Source of the DNA: Ridgeia piscesae
Taxonomy: Eukaryota > Annelida > Polychaeta > Sabellida > Siboglinidae
Length of the DNA stretch: 64,000 nt
Reading direction: 5' to 3'
Assembly (NCBI GenBank): GCA_025642075.2
Contig: JAODUO010000553.1
Coordinates: forward strand, 80,001 to 144,000
In this document: in pieces, positions 1 through 13,624 of the stretch
How positions within the stretch are numbered: position 1 is the first letter of the stretch
How the letters are laid out: every line of letters starts with the position of its first letter
Notes under the pieces: generated by a model
What the model was told of the DNA's origin: nothing
Databases searched by the model: none
The model's input: the letters and a program-made list of their open reading frames with translations, nothing else
Position numbers and translations under genes: made by a program

Positions 1-575
1 CGCACCGCACCGCACCGCACCGCACCGCGCACCGCGCACCGCACCGCACGCCGCGCACCGCGCACCGCGCACCGCGCACCGCGCACCGCGCACCGCGCAC
101 CGCGCACCGACGCACCGCACGCGCACCGGCACCGCGCACCGCGCACCGCGCACGCGCACGCCCACCGCACCGCACGCACCGACCGCACCGCACCGCACCG
201 CACCGCACGCGCACCGCACCGCACCGCACCGCACCGCACCGCACGCACCGCACCGCACCGCACCGCACGCACCGCACCGCACCGCACCGCACCGCACCGC
301 ACCGCACCGCACCGCACCGCACCGCACCGCACCGCACCGCACCGCACCGCACCGCACCGCACCGCACCGCACCGCACCGACCCACGCACCGCCACCGCAC
401 CGCACCGCACCGCACCGCACCGCACCGCACCGCACCGCACCGCACCGCACCGCACCGCACCGCACCGCACCGCACCGCACCGCACCGCACCGCACCGCAC
501 CGCACCGCACCGCACCGCACCGCACCGCACCGCACCGCACCCACCGCACCGCACGCACCCACCGCCACGCACCTG
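1..575. repeat. (CCGCA)n pentanucleotide array
   Basis: Nearly uninterrupted tandem copies of CCGCA, with a stretch of CGCGCAC variants near 30-180 and a few indels. It runs off the left edge of the window, so its full length is unknown. It abuts a 28-bp minisatellite at about 576. No gene can be supported here. Confidence 0.95.
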
Positions 576-3500
576 ACACACCCTACACACAGCCGCTACC
601 TGTACACACCCTACACACCCGCTACCTTGTACACACCCTACACAGCCCGTACCTTGTACACACCCTACACAGCCCGCTACCTTGACACACCCTACACAGC
701 CCGCTACCTTGCACCACACCGCTACACCACCCCACCTTGACACACCCTACACAGCCCGCTACCTGTCAACCTACAGCCCGCTACCTGTACCACTACAGCC
801 CGCTACCTTGTACACACCCTACACAGCCCGCTACCTTGTACACACCCTACACAGCCCGCTACCTTGCACACACCCTACACAGCCCGCTACCTTGTACACC
901 CACTGCACCCTACACAGCCCGCTACCTTGTACACACCCTACACAGCCCGCTACCTTGTACACACCCTACACAGCCCGCTACCTTGTACACACCCTACACA
1001 GCCCGCTACCTTGTACACACCCTACACAGCCCGCTACCTTGTACACACCCTATACACAGCCCGCTACCTTGTACACACCCTACACAGCCCGCTACCTTGT
1101 ACACACCCTACACAGCCCCACTCTACACTACCTACACAGCCCGCTACCTTGACACACCCGCTACCTTTAACACCCTAACAGCCCGCTACCTTGTCACACA
1201 CCCTACCTTACACCCACCTACTCTAACACCCTACACAACCCGCTACCTTGAACACCCCTACACAGCCCCTACCTTGTACACACCCTACACAGCCCGCTAC
1301 CTTGTACACACCCACCGCCCGCTACCTTGTACACCCTACCACCTACCTTGTACACACCCCTACCTGTACCACCTACACACCCTACACAGCCCTACCTTGT
1401 ACACACCCTACACACCCACCCTTGTACACACCCTAACACACCGCTACTTGTACACAACCCTACACAGCCCGCTACCTTGTACACACCCCTATACACAGCC
1501 CGCTACCTTGTACACACCCTACACAGCCCGCTACCTTGTACACACCCTACACAGCCCGCTACCTTGTACACACCCTACACACCGCTCCTTGTACACACCC
1601 TACACAAGCCCGCTACCTTGTACACCCTATACACAGCCCGCTACCTTGTACACACCCTACACAGCCCGCTACTTGTACACACCCTACACAGCCCGCTACC
1701 TTGTACACACCCATACACAGCCCGCTACCTTGTACACACCCTACCAGCCACTACCTTGTACACACCACCTACACACCCCTAACGCCTGCTACCTGACACA
1801 CCCTATACAAGCCCGCTTGTACACCCTATACACACCCTCATACACCCCTACACACCGCCTACACACCACACAGCTACCTATGTACACACCCTCAGCCCGC
1901 TACCTTGCACACCCTACACAGCCCCACCTGTACTACACCTACACCCTACCTACCTTGTACACACCCTACACACCCGTCTTTACACTATGTCACCTTCACA
2001 CCCACACCCGCTACCTTGTACACACCCTATCACCAGCCCCTACCTTGTACACACCCTACAAGCCCGCTACCTTGTACACACCCTAACAGCCGCTCTTGTA
2101 CCCACCTACACCCCTACTTCACACCCTACACACCAGTTACACACCCTACACACCCCTACTACACCCTACACACCCTGCTTGTACACCACACAGCCCTACT
2201 TACCCCTTACCGCACACCTTAACACCTACACACTCTACCTTGTACACACCCTACAACCGCCCTGTCACCTTAATACCCGCACCTTGTCACACCTTTACAC
2301 ACCCGCTACTGACCACCCTTCACCCTACCTTTACCCTACAAGCCCGCTACCTTGTACACACCCTATACCAGCCCGCTACCTTGTACACACCCTACAAGCC
2401 CATGCTACCTTACACACCCTACACAGCCCGCTACTTACCTGCTACACCTACCTAACAACCTACCAGCCCGTACCTTGTACACACCCTAACAGCCCCTACC
2501 TTGTACACCCTTACACAGCCCGCTACCTTGTACACACACACACCCGCTACCTACACCTCTACACAGCCCGCACCTTGTACAACCCTTACAGCACCTTACA
2601 CCCCTAACATCCCACTCCTACACAGCCCGCTACCTTTACACACCCTAACGCCCGCTACCTTGTACACACCCTACACAGCCGCTACCTGTACACACCATAC
2701 ACAGCCCGCTACCTTGTCACCCTACACAGCCCGCCTACCTTGTACACACCTATACACAGACCCCTACGACCTTTACACACCCTACCAGACCTGTACACAC
2801 CCTACACAGCCCCACTTGTACACACCCTACAAGCCCGCTACCTTGTCACACCTATACACCCCTATGACACACCCGCTACGCTCGTACACACCCTATACAC
2901 AGCCGCTTTGTACACACCCTACACAGCCCGCTACTACACACCAGCCCCTCTGTACCCTACCTCTTGTAACACCTACCCGCTACGCACCCACACCTACTTG
3001 CACTAACCTACCCCCGTACCTTACACCCTACGCCCACCCACCCGCCTACCTGCACCCCGACCCACAGCCCGCTACTTGTACACCTACAGCCCGCCCTTGA
3101 CACCACACACCTACTTGTACACACCACAGCCTCTCAACCCTAACAGCCCTTTTCACCCTACCCGCTCCTTGCCCATCGCGCTACTTGACACCACACCGTT
3201 TGTCACCATACACTTGACCTACTACTCCACCCCCTACCTTGTACACACCCTACACAGCCCGCTACCTTGTACACACCCTACACAGCCCGCTACCTTGTAC
3301 ACACCCTACACAGCCCGCTACCTTGTACACACCCTACACAGCCCGCTACCTTGTAACACTACACACCGCTCTGTACACACCCTACACAGCCCTACCTTGT
3401 ACACACCCATACACAGCCCGCTACCTTGTACACACCCTACACAGCCCGCTACCTTGTACACACCCTACACAGCCCGCTACCTTGTACACACCCTATCACA

Positions 3501-4937
3501 GCCCGCTACCTTGTACACACCATACACAACCCGCTACCTTGTACACACCCTACACAGCCCGCTACCTTGTACACACCCTACACAGCCCGCTACCTTGAAC
3601 ACACCCTACACAGCCCGCTACCTTGCACACACCCTATACACCGCTACCTTGTACACACCCGACACAGCCCGCTACCTTGTACACACCCTATACACAGCCC
3701 GCTACCTTGTACACACCCTACACAGCCCGCTACCTTGTACACACCCTACACAGCCCGCTACCTTGTACACACCCTACACAGCCCGCTACCTTGTACACAC
3801 CCTACACAGCCCGCTACCTTGACCACCCTACACAGCCCGCTACCTTGTACACACCCTACACAGCCCGCTACCTTGTACACACCCTACACAGCCCGCTACC
3901 TTGTACACACCCTACACAGCCCGCTACCTTGTACACACCCTACACAGCCCGCTACCTTGTACACACCCTACACAGCCCGCTACCTTGTACACACCCTACA
4001 CAGCCCGCCTGTACACACCTATACAGCCGCTACCTTGTACCACCCTACACAGCCCGCTACCTTGTACCTACACCCTACTACACCCCCTACCTGTGCTACA
4101 CACCCTATACACAGCCCGCTACCTTGTACACACCCATACACAGCCCGCTACCTTGTACACACCCTACACAGCCCGCTACCTTGTACACACCCTACACAGC
4201 CCGTACCTTGTAACCCGTACACACCCTACTTGACAACCTACAGCCCTACCTTGTACACACCCTATACACAGCCCGCTACCTTGTACACACCCTATACACA
4301 GCCCGCTACCTTGTACACACCCTACACAGCCCGCTACCTTGTACACACCCTACATACCGCTACCTTGTACACACCCTAACACAGCCCGCTTCCTATACAC
4401 AGCCCCTACCTTGTACACACCCTTACACAGCCCGCTACCTTGTACACACCCATAACCCACTGCCCATAAGCCCGCTACCTTTACACACCCTACACAGCCC
4501 GCTAACTTGTACGCACCCTACATAGCCCGCTACCTTGTACACACCCTATACACAGCCCGCTACCTTGTACACACCCTACACAGCCCGCTACCTTGTACGC
4601 ACCCTATACATAGCCCGCTACCTTGTACACACCCTACACAGCCCGCTACCTTGTACACACCCTATACACAGCCCGCTACCTTGAACACACCCTATACACA
4701 GCCCGCTACCTTGTACACACCCTACACAGCCCGCTACCTTGTACACACCCTATCACAGCCCGCTACCTTGTACACACCCTACACAGCCCGCTACCTTGTA
4801 CACACCCTACACAGCCCGCTACCTTGTACACACCCTACACAGCCCGCTACCTTGTACACACCCTATGCACAGCCCGCTACCTTGTACACACCCTACACCG
4901 CCCGCTACCTTGTACACACCCTACACAGCCCGCTACC
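576..4937. repeat. 28-bp minisatellite array
   Basis: About 155 tandem copies of a 28-bp unit built from CTACCTTGTACACACC followed by CTACACAGCCCG. Copies at 800-1130 and 3240-4937 are nearly identical. Copies at about 1140-3240 are heavily degenerate, with many short indels. The unit has no stop codon in most frames on the plus strand, so several overlapping apparent proteins rich in YTARYLVHTLHSPLP arise. They are repeat translation, not genes. The array ends sharply at 4937 in unique sequence. Confidence 0.95.
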
Positions 4938-5658
4938 TTTGAAATCAATATAGTTTATTTCAACTATCTCTGTTACTGAGCCGATCAGGTTACTACAGAA
5001 CATAACGAGTTTCACAACGTGATGACGTGTTTGCATGTTGCCTCATAAACGAAGTCAATTAAGTCGCGGGGCTGGACACCTGAGCTGGACTGGTCACTCG
5101 ACGCTGGACGTTGGAGGACATGTGCGCGTACAGTCGTTGTTCGAGTCAACAATATCTACGTGGACAACGACAGATGGGGTGTTAAGGGGGACACGTGACG
5201 ACAAGAGAGTGGACAAGTATAGTTACCAGAGTGACACAATCGAGACGCACTGTCTGTGGTCACTACTGGTCAACGCGCCAACTAGGCGCCGTAGCCTCGA
5301 TTAAGTTCTATGATGCACACAAGGGACATTGTCATCAACGTCCCGCTACTGTCACACCAACGAGTGTCTTCGTGATTTCGTCAGCGGTAGAACTACTCCG
5401 TGCTAATGAATATAATTATATCCGGAAGTTGCACCCAATTATCTGGAGTTCACGTTACAGACATATCAATATTTGGACACGTCGTTAGCCGGGAATTAAA
5501 CGCGATATATGTAAAGCGTACCGACGAAAAATTTGATAGTGTTGTTCTAGGGTGTGCTTTCGCAGTGCAAGTCATGCGGAGCACGGCCAATCTGAATTGG
5601 GCATGTGTGTGCGTGCGCGCGCACTTGCACGTGTGTGTGTGGGCGTGCGTGCGTGCGT

Positions 5659-5740
<82 letters not shown>

Positions 5741-7020
5741 AAAAACCTCTCAGTTGTATAGATGGAGTGACGCTTGCATACCACTGGAAGCCCAGAGTCG
5801 TCACTTGGCTCTAAGCCTTGGTGGATGATGAAGTCATTAGCGATCAAAGAAGGCGACACTCCCTAACACTACAATAATATAAATAGTAAACATTTTACAT
5901 ATTTAATTAATAATAATAAAAAAATGCTGTGTAAACAGCATGCAGGGGATTATAAGTAAAACACTTATCTTGGTAAATAAACTACTTCAAATGTAATTTC
6001 AGATTAAACCGGATAATAAATAAATATGAGTAAAATATAATTAACATGCCTCAGTGACCAAAACCAAACTCCTGAGACGTGCACGTGACCTGAACCAACG
6101 CGACCAATCGATGTTCAACTTGCGTCGACATTTGTCCACTTGAATATATTTTCTTCTATTCGTAAGTTGATGTCAATTATGCCGTACATTTGGCAGGACA
6201 GAGACGACGAGAATTGACGTAAACAGGTACAATGTAGTGTTCATCAGCTACTCGTCACGAGACGGAGCTAAGTCATACACTGGTCGAGCTGTTAATGTTA
6301 TGCTGCTGCATTGGCATTAGACCAACCGGAGTTTGGACCCTTTGTGTTTCTGCCCAATTCTATCGCCGTACCGAAACTTGAACTATCTCGTCCACCCTAC
6401 GTTGCCAGTGTGTTTCGGAAGAGACGATAATGAACCCTGCCAAATACTAGCAGAAGAAGAAGAAGAAGATATATTTTCATCAGCATCGTTTCGCAACGGC
6501 CGAGGCAGTCATTATTCTGAGTCGATCCCACGTCTGGTCATGTGCCGTCTGACATCTACGACAGACAGTGAACTACACAGAAGCAGACGAGTGAGACGCG
6601 CTTGAGGACAACGAATGTGGTACTCGAAGATGGAGTCAACAAACGTAGGTCCGTATTTCACCCGCGCGGAAGGAGTAGGACTACCAGGCGTACTTTTCAC
6701 ACCTCGTTCGGTCGGCGCTGGACGAACTGATCGTGGATGGGCGTCATGAGAATAGAGTTGACAATGTTCTACAAGTTCGCCATACGTCTGTTGCATTGTT
6801 TGTTACACGTCTCTGTACCGTGAACAATGTCCGTCCCTTCATGGTTGATACGTAACAGTCGTGATGACAGTGTTACTCACAAAATGTTAGTAAACACGCA
6901 CTATCATTACGCGCTCGCTCGACGTGTGTCCGACGTCACGTGACGCACGTGCGGCGTAAGTTTGATGTAACGAATGTCGGAGAGAAACTGAAGTGAAGTG
7001 ACCATTGAACGGGCCTTGAC
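4938..7020. other. Unique sequence, no gene recognised
   Basis: Mixed unique DNA with an AT-rich patch at about 5860-6050 and a dinucleotide tract at 5605-5738. Short open frames near 5035-5488 and 6333-6796 show no family resemblance, no convincing splice framework and no codon pattern distinguishing them from noise. Confidence 0.5.
5605..5738. repeat. (GT)n / (GC-GT) alternating tract
   Basis: A run of GTGCGC and GTGCGT grading into about 35 uninterrupted GT dinucleotides. It is alternating purine-pyrimidine DNA and therefore a potential Z-DNA former. Confidence 0.95.
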
Positions 7021-8936
7021 GTGATAGTGGAGAACTGTACTATTGTGGTCATGATAGTGGAGAACTGTACTATTGTGGTCATGATAGTGGAGAACTGTAC
7101 TATTGTGGTCATGATAGTGGAGAACTGTACTATTGTGGTCATGATAGTGGAGAACTGTACTATTGTGGTCATGATAGTGGAGAACTGTACTATTGTGGTC
7201 ATGATAGTGGAGAACTGTACTATTGTGGTCATGATAGTGGAGAACTGTACTATTGTGGTCATGATAGTGGAGAACTGTACTATTGTGGTCATGATAGTGG
7301 AGAACTGTACTATTGTGGTCATGATAGTGGAGAACTGTACTATTGTGGTCATGATAGTGGAGAACTGTACTATTGTGGTCATGATAGTGGAGAACTGTAT
7401 ATTGGGTCATGATAGTGGAAACTGTACTATTGTGGTCATGATAGTGGAGAACTGTACTATTGTGGTCATGATAGTGGAGAACTGTACTATTGTGGTCATG
7501 ATAGTGGAGAACTGTACTATTGTGGTCATGATAGTGGAGAACTGTACTATTGTGGTCATGATAGTGGAGAACTGTACTATTGTGGTCATGATAATGGAGA
7601 ACTGTACTATTGTGGTCATGATAGTGGAGAACTGTACTATTGTGGTCATGATAGTGGAGAACTGTACTATTGTGGTCATGATAGTGGAGAACTGTACTAT
7701 TGTGGTCATGATAGTGGAGAACTGTACTATTGTGGTCATGATAGTGGAGAACTGTACTATTGTGGTCATGATAGTGGAGAACTGTACTATTGTGGTCATG
7801 ATAGTGGAGAACTGTACTATTGTGGTCATTATAGTGGAGAACAGTACTATTGTGGTCATGATAATGGAGAACTGTACTATTGTGGTCATGATAGTGGAGA
7901 ACTGTACTATTGTGGTCATGATAGTGGAGAACTGTACTATTGTGGTCATGATAGTGGAGAACTGTACTATTGTGGTCATGATAGTGGAGAACTGTACTAT
8001 TGTGGTCATGATAGTGGAGAACTGTACTATTGTGGTCATGATAGTGGAGAACTGTACTATTGTGGTCATGATAGTGGAGAACTGTACTATTGTGGTCATG
8101 ATAGTGGAGAACTGTACTATTGTGGTCATGATAGTGGAGAACTGTACTATTGTGGTCATGATAGTGGAGAACTGTACTATTGTGGTCATGATATTGGAGA
8201 ACTGTACTATTGTGGTCATGATAGTGGAGAACTGTACTATTGTGGTCATGATAGTGGAGAACTGTACTATTGTGGTCATAATATTGGAAGACTGTACTAT
8301 TGTGGTCATAATATTGGAAGACTGTACTATTGTGGTCATGATAGTGGAGAACTGTACTATTGTGGTCATGATAGTGGAGGACTGTACTATTGTGGTCATG
8401 ATAGTGGAGAACTGTACTATTGTGGTCATGATAGTGGAGAACTGTACTATTGTGGTCATGTTAGTGGAGAACTGCACTATTGTGGTCATGTTAGTGGAGA
8501 ACTGCACTATTGTGGTCATGTTAGTGGAGAACTGCACTATTGTGGTCATGTTAGTGGAGAACTGTACTATTTGGTCATGATAGTGGAGAACTGTACTATT
8601 GTGGTCATAATATTGGAAGACTGTACTATTGTGGTCATGATAGTGGAGAACTGTACTATTGTGGTCATGATAGTGGAGAACTGCACTATTGTGGTCATGA
8701 TAGTGGAGAACTGTACTATTGTGGTCATAATAGTGGAGAACTGTACTATTGTGGTCATAATATTGGAAGACTGCACTATTGTGGTCATGATAGTGGAGAA
8801 CTGTACTATTGTGGTCATGATAGTGGAGAACTGTACTATTGTGGTCATAATATTGGAAGACTGCACTATTGTGGTCATGATAGTGGAGAACTATACTATT
8901 GTGGTCATGATAGGGGAGAACTGTACTATTGTGGTA
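7021..8936. repeat. 30-bp minisatellite array
   Basis: About 64 head-to-tail copies of a 30-bp unit containing ATAGTGGAGAACTGTAC followed by TATTGTGGTCATG. The first 30 or so copies are almost invariant. From about 8270 variant classes appear: ATATTGGAAGACTG units, and a block of four units starting TTAGTGGAGAACTGCAC at 8461-8550. The period is a multiple of three, so both strands stay open (MIVENCTIVV on plus, MTTIVQFSTI on minus). These frames are not credible genes: synonymous and nonsynonymous sites look equally invariant, and no start context or exon boundary is visible. Confidence 0.95.
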
Positions 8937-9723
8937 TTAGCATGATGATAGTCTTGACCTAAGCCAATTGTGTTAGCGTCTGTTTCTTGAAATTTTGGTG
9001 AACTATTTGCCGCCTCTGAAGTCACGTGTTACGTTTTACGCGCGCGCATTACATTTTACGTACCGAACAACTGGTGATTTACGCTGTAAAACTAAGAAAC
9101 CTTGACACTTTTATTATAGCACGGTTAACAAATAGAGGTCTTACGTTACACTCGTCGGCTGGTGGACTAATCCACCGGTCAGTTATATGTATGTATATTG
9201 TTATTGTATTGTTCTGGACCCAGCTGTGACTTCGTTTTTATTGTTAACGGAATGTCTGCGAGAGAAAGACATTTACACAACTGACGCATCAGGCGTATTT
9301 TTAAACACTAATACTGTCAGCATTTGCAGTCTAATCACCATTACAAACGACATGCCTTAGTGATCTATAGTGACTGGCAATTGTACCAGTCGTCAAGTAT
9401 TGTTTTGTATTAGCGGCCTCGAGACTCGTTGGGGATAACATATCAACCAGAAAACGAAACTGTGCGCGGGAAGAAAGGCAAATAAGTGAAATGCAATTGA
9501 TTGGTTTCGTACAAACCAAACAAACAATAATACATGGTCGTGTAGGCTAGACAAGTCATAACACGACTTTCATTGGACAGTTACATAATGCAAGGTCAGA
9601 GAAGGACATTGTTTGAAAACAAAGACAGTGTTCCGTGAAGGTCTCGCGCAACAGACATGGTGACATGAGTCGGGCTTTTGGCGAGTTCGACTGGAAAAAC
9701 ACAAGAAGCACAAAGTCAAGCCG
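8937..9723. other. Unique sequence, no gene recognised
   Basis: I see no exon, RNA gene or transposon signature in this spacer between two minisatellites. A small hairpin (GGTGGA/TCCACC) lies at about 9162-9177. Confidence 0.4.
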
Positions 9724-10895
9724 ACAGTGCTCAACGGATACAGTGTTCAACGGGTACAGTGCCTCAACGGGTACAGTGCCTCAACGGGTACAGTGCTCAA
9801 CGGGTACAGTGCTCAACGGGTACAGTGCCTCAACGGGTACAGTGCCTCAACGGGTACAGTGCCTCAACGGGTAGTGCTCAACGGGTACAGTGCCTCAACG
9901 GGTACAGTGCTCAACGGGTACAGTGCCTCAACGGTACAGTGCCTCAACGGGTACAGTGCTTCAACGGGTACAGTGTCTCAACGGGTACAGTGCCTCAACG
10001 GGTACAGTGCTTCAACGGGTACAGTCTACCGGGTCTGGTAAAGGGGTTACGTTCGCAACGGGTACATTTTCAACCGGACAGTGTTAAACGGTACAGTGCA
10101 ACGGGTAAGTGCTCATTTGTTATAGTGGCTCAACGGGTAGAGTCTTCTTACACTCGTGGCTAGGTACAGTGCTTCAAGGGGTCAGTTATCAATGGTTATT
10201 GTTATTATTGGGCCAGTGGATCTACGTTTCATTGCCCCAACGGGTACAGCTTCAACGGGTACAGCATTAGCGTTTAAAGCCTAAACGGGTACATTGCCTC
10301 AACGGGTACACCTCAAGGGGACAGTTTTTCATCGGGTACATGCGCAATGGGGTACAGTGTCTCAATGGGTTTTGTGTTCAACGGGTCGAGTGCTCTTGGG
10401 GTACAGTCCCCAAAACGGGTACAGTGTCAACGGGTACAAGGCAAAACGGGTACAGTGCCTTATTGGTTCGTGCTCAACGGGTACAGTGCATCAACGGGTA
10501 CAGTGGCTAACGGGTACAGCCTCTACGGTTACAGTGCCTAACGGGTAAGTCCAACGGGTACAGTGCATAAACGGTACAGTGCCTGAAGGTTCGTGCCTCA
10601 ACGGGTACATGCGCCCGGGTTTTGTGCCTCGACTGGTACAGTGCACAAGGGTACAGTGCTTCAACGGTACAGTGCTCAACGGGTACAGTGCCTCAACGGG
10701 TACAGTGCTCAACGGGTACAGTGCCTCAACGGGTACAGTGCCCAACGGGTACAGTGCCTCAACGGGTACAGTGCCTCAACGGGTACAGTGCTCAACGGGT
10801 ACAGTGCTTCAACGGGTACAGTGCCTCAACGGGTACAGTGCCTCAACGGGTACAGTGCCTCAACGGGTACAGTGTCAAGGGTACAGTGCCGAGAC
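9724..10895. repeat. 17/18-bp minisatellite (two homogeneous blocks)
   Basis: Tandem copies of CTCAACGGGTACAGTGC, alternating between 17 and 18 bp (one or two C before TCAACGGG). Homogeneous blocks at 9724-10025 and 10660-10880 flank a decayed stretch (10026-10655) in which units are diverged and spaced irregularly. The 17/18 mixture keeps shifting frame, so apparent proteins rich in QRVQCLNGYSASTGTV are spurious. Confidence 0.93.
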
Positions 10896-12856
10896 TGAGT
10901 CTTGGCGAAAGCAAGCAGATTATCGGAATGTTGGAGGCATGATATTGGTATTCTCCCGTAATCAGCAGTTTCACCCGATGTGTCGCCTTTAGAGCTCGTG
11001 TAGGGTGTGTAGGGGGAATGGAACGTTGTCTCGTCTGCAGCATCCGCCATCAAAATTAATGTTCACGAACTTTCCAGGGATTTCCTAAGGGTACGGGGTG
11101 ACATTCCACAAAAAATCCATTTCATTATCCAATGAGGCGCCGACGCACTGCAGTGGTTGATGCGGCCAGAGACCGCGCCTGTTATCAATGTTCAACTTTG
11201 CCGCTGAAACGTTTACCGTGAAGACAAGGCATAGGGTCTAAATGACAAAGCCACCGTGTTGTCAGGTTATGATAATGGGGTACATGTTACACTGACATGT
11301 ATACTCAATATGATAACGTAAATACATATTACTTAATATGATTAAATAGTTATATTACAATAAATAAATATGAAAGTGGATACGTTATACATTAACACAT
11401 TTGTGTGCTGTTAGATTGTAGACACTGGGAAACATAGGCAAGAATCGACGTCAATGTCATTTCCGGAGTTTAGTCGTATACAGCCAACAGCCCTGCTCGC
11501 TTCGGACATCAACCAGTCTATTCCTCGCTTTGGGTTTGATCACTGTTAAGCACGAAAAAGGCAAATTCACAGAGCACCTATTTGTGAACATAACTAGAGG
11601 TCGCATTGCTACTGTGTCCCTCATCTTAAACCAAACCTCGACCAGAGTTATAGATTCATAAATTCCATGTACCATTTTGGCTTCACCATCACGGCATAAG
11701 TCCAAAAGGTCTTATTGGACATGGTCGTCATTTACAGCTAGGGTCAATTTGACATCGAAATAAATTTTGAATAAGACCAACGAGCCTTTGAAACCGGGGA
11801 ATACTGGAAATTGTGAGCCCAATTTCATCTTGAATTTGAGCGAGTCTGTACAAATCATGTCTTACATCGCGCCGAGATCCAGCGAAACTCTTCTGCAAAC
11901 CGTGCCTGTGTAGAAAGACAGAAAATGGGACATATCCACTTTCATGCCACAAAGATCAAGTGTGTCTTTGACAAACGTTTCTATGTTGCCTCGATGACGG
12001 GCATCTGTCGACCCTGAACGATGCATTGAATCTGCCAAAAACGATCCACTATATACGCAAACGACAGCAGCCACGCCGTATATTATCGATGTACTGTAGG
12101 TATAACTAGCCAGTTTCTGGAACATTTTCTCTGACTGTTTAAGAATACCTTGAACATGCTCCTATGTTTTTTTTCGTGATAGATATACTGGTCTTACATT
12201 ATATTTTACCCATGGCCTGCGAAATGTGACAGATTACAATCCCATTTTGTAGACTGACACAGGCAGACATCTCACGACCACTATGGCTATGGTAGCCCGC
12301 CCGCGACCCCCCAACAGTAACAGTCTTGATGTTGTTAGGCAGCGCCCGCCACGACGATTTCGCCCACTGTATAGTCTCAACAGTGGAAAATAGTTCTGTA
12401 ACCATTATGCGATGATTCAACAGACGCACTATTAGATGACATACAGAAGCATTTAAACGCATTGGAATGCATAGATTAATAGTATACCTCAGCATATTAA
12501 CGAATAATGCGCAAATGTGTACACTCAGGTTTTAAACATGTTTCCTTTTACAAATTACCATAACGCGATTTCACGACAGCAACAACTAAACGTTATATCT
12601 ACGACACATCGAGTCTCTCTCAGCGACGCACGGCTGTAGGCTGTTATGACACATAAACATATTTGACAACAACGACATTGACAACAACACGTGTGACAAT
12701 AACACTGGTAACAACACTCTGACAACGCGCATCCTTATAGTCCTGTGTCTTCCCGTTAAAGCTACTGCCAGTTGTAGTTATTTTTTTACTAACTGATTTT
12801 GTATGGATTAAGACATGTCAACATCTGATCAAACAGTCATCCTCTGCCATGCCTCT
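10896..12856. other. Mostly unique sequence with an unassigned minus-strand open-frame cluster
   Basis: AT-rich patch at about 11290-11420. Minus-strand open frames occur at 12199-12495, 11862-12125, 11728-11952 and 11457-11705 (see the separate entry). No ependymin downstream exon could be recognised here, although the neighbouring first exon on the same strand must splice to something at lower coordinates. Confidence 0.4.
11457..12495 (-). pseudogene. Unrecognised minus-strand open frames, possible decayed gene or exons
   Basis: Four minus-strand frames lie close together and in order, but in different reading frames. The 12125-11862 frame has a hydrophobic stretch (IIYGVAAVVCVYSGSFLA) that could be a membrane segment. 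The overlapping 11952-11728 frame continues with DVRHDLYRLAQIQDEIG, as expected if a frameshift separates them. The 12495-12199 frame ends near a possible donor (ATGG|GTAAAA). I do not recognise the family. This could be a decayed membrane protein gene, exons of a real gene, or chance. Confidence 0.2.
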
Positions 12857-13193
12857 ATCAATGGTGTAGCGGTAGAGTGCAATGGCTCAGGGTACAACTT
12901 CGGATTATCGACTAAGAGAACCCGGTTTAAAATCCTGTGCTGCGGTGCTAAAACAATGGGCAAGTTTTTTTCACTCTACCATGGTCCAGTTCACTCAGCT
13001 GTATAAATGAGTACCTGGTTATAGACAATGGTGGATATGTGTACGTGCAGCCTTCGCGCATTAATTGTAGCATATGGCTGGAGAAGTTGAGACGGTGTCT
13101 GGATGAACAGGTCTGCCTGGGAAGTAAAGTGTAACAGAGGTTTGAGCAGTCCTGAGGACCGGATACTGCGCTATATAAGAACTTACCTTTTTA
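12857..13193 (+). mobile_element. tRNA-derived SINE, family B, copy 1
   Basis: The 5' head is tRNA-like (TAGCGGTAGAGTGC as an A-box-like region, then GAACCCGGTTTAAAATCC as a diverged B box). The body reads GGGCAAGTTTTTTTCACTC and ATAAATGAGTACCTGG, and the tail GGATACTGCGCTATATAAG. The same head, body and tail order recurs on the minus strand at 37596-37900 and in part at 46178-46412, so the boundaries rest on internal comparison. It lies just outside the ependymin-like exon, within its presumed first intron. Confidence 0.8.
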
Positions 13194-13273
13194 TATATTT
13201 AACAAACCTTAGAAGTAGCTGTAACTGGAATAGTTTCAGTGCTAACTTAGTTGCTCTCTTAACTGTTGCCGTA

Positions 13274-13335
13274 ATGGGGAAGACGTATAGCCATGACGGG
13301 AAGTAGCTATGACGGGAAGTATAGCTATCACGGGT
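13274..13335 (+). repeat. Short triplicated 18-20 bp motif
   Basis: Three imperfect copies of an ATAGCTATGACGGGAAGT-like motif sit just downstream (minus-strand sense) of the splice donor of the ependymin-like exon. No function is apparent. Confidence 0.6.
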
Positions 13336-13366
13336 CAAGTTGACGACAACACTTGCAACAACTCAC

Positions 13367-13624
13367 CGCCTTGTAGTCGGCGATGGCCCTAGAGCCCGTC
13401 TCGAGGTCGACCATAGCGAAGCGCTTGCGAGCGTAGTCGTAGTTCACGAGCACGTCGTTGCGCGCGATGTTCGAGCGGCCGCCCGTCAGGTCGAACTCCC
13501 TCTCCGTGCTCGACAGCACGCCCGTCCACTGGTTCGGCACGCACCGACAAGTCGAGGTCGGGTCCTTGTCGATGGGCGAGGCCGAGGCCAGCGCCAGGCA
13601 CGCGCTCAACACCAGTAGCTTCAT
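13367..13624 (-). CDS. Ependymin-related secreted protein, first coding exon (partial)
   Basis: The exon encodes 86 residues and ends in phase 0 at a consensus donor (GCG|GTGAGT; donor at 13366-13361). I start at the ATG at 13624 rather than the in-frame ATG at 13666, because it opens directly with a signal peptide: MKLLVLSACLALASAS, predicted to be cleaved near SASP. The mature part contains CRCVPNQWTGVL, then NYDYARKRFAMVDLETGS. This is the cysteine/PxxW segment followed by a YD...R motif that begins ependymin-family (EPDR/MERP) proteins, which are secreted, lipid-binding glycoproteins. Family length is near 200 residues, so more exons are needed. None is recognisable downstream, and they may lie beyond the repeats or outside the window. 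The exon is GC-rich compared with its surroundings. A TATA box lies about 265 bp upstream. The family call rests on motif memory, not a search. Confidence 0.62.

Noticed and set aside
1..4937. Telomeric repeat
   Set aside because: Neither CCGCA nor the 28-bp unit resembles TTAGGG or other known animal telomere repeats.
682..4953. Series of long overlapping plus-strand open frames rich in YTARYLVHTLHSPLP
   Set aside because: They are translations in all three frames of a 28-bp minisatellite lacking stop codons. No start context, conservation or unique domain.
7021..8580. 519-residue MIVENCTIVV repeat protein (and the minus-strand MTTIVQFSTI protein)
   Set aside because: A 30-bp noncoding tandem repeat whose period is a multiple of three. 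Both strands are open equally, and silent and replacement sites are equally invariant.
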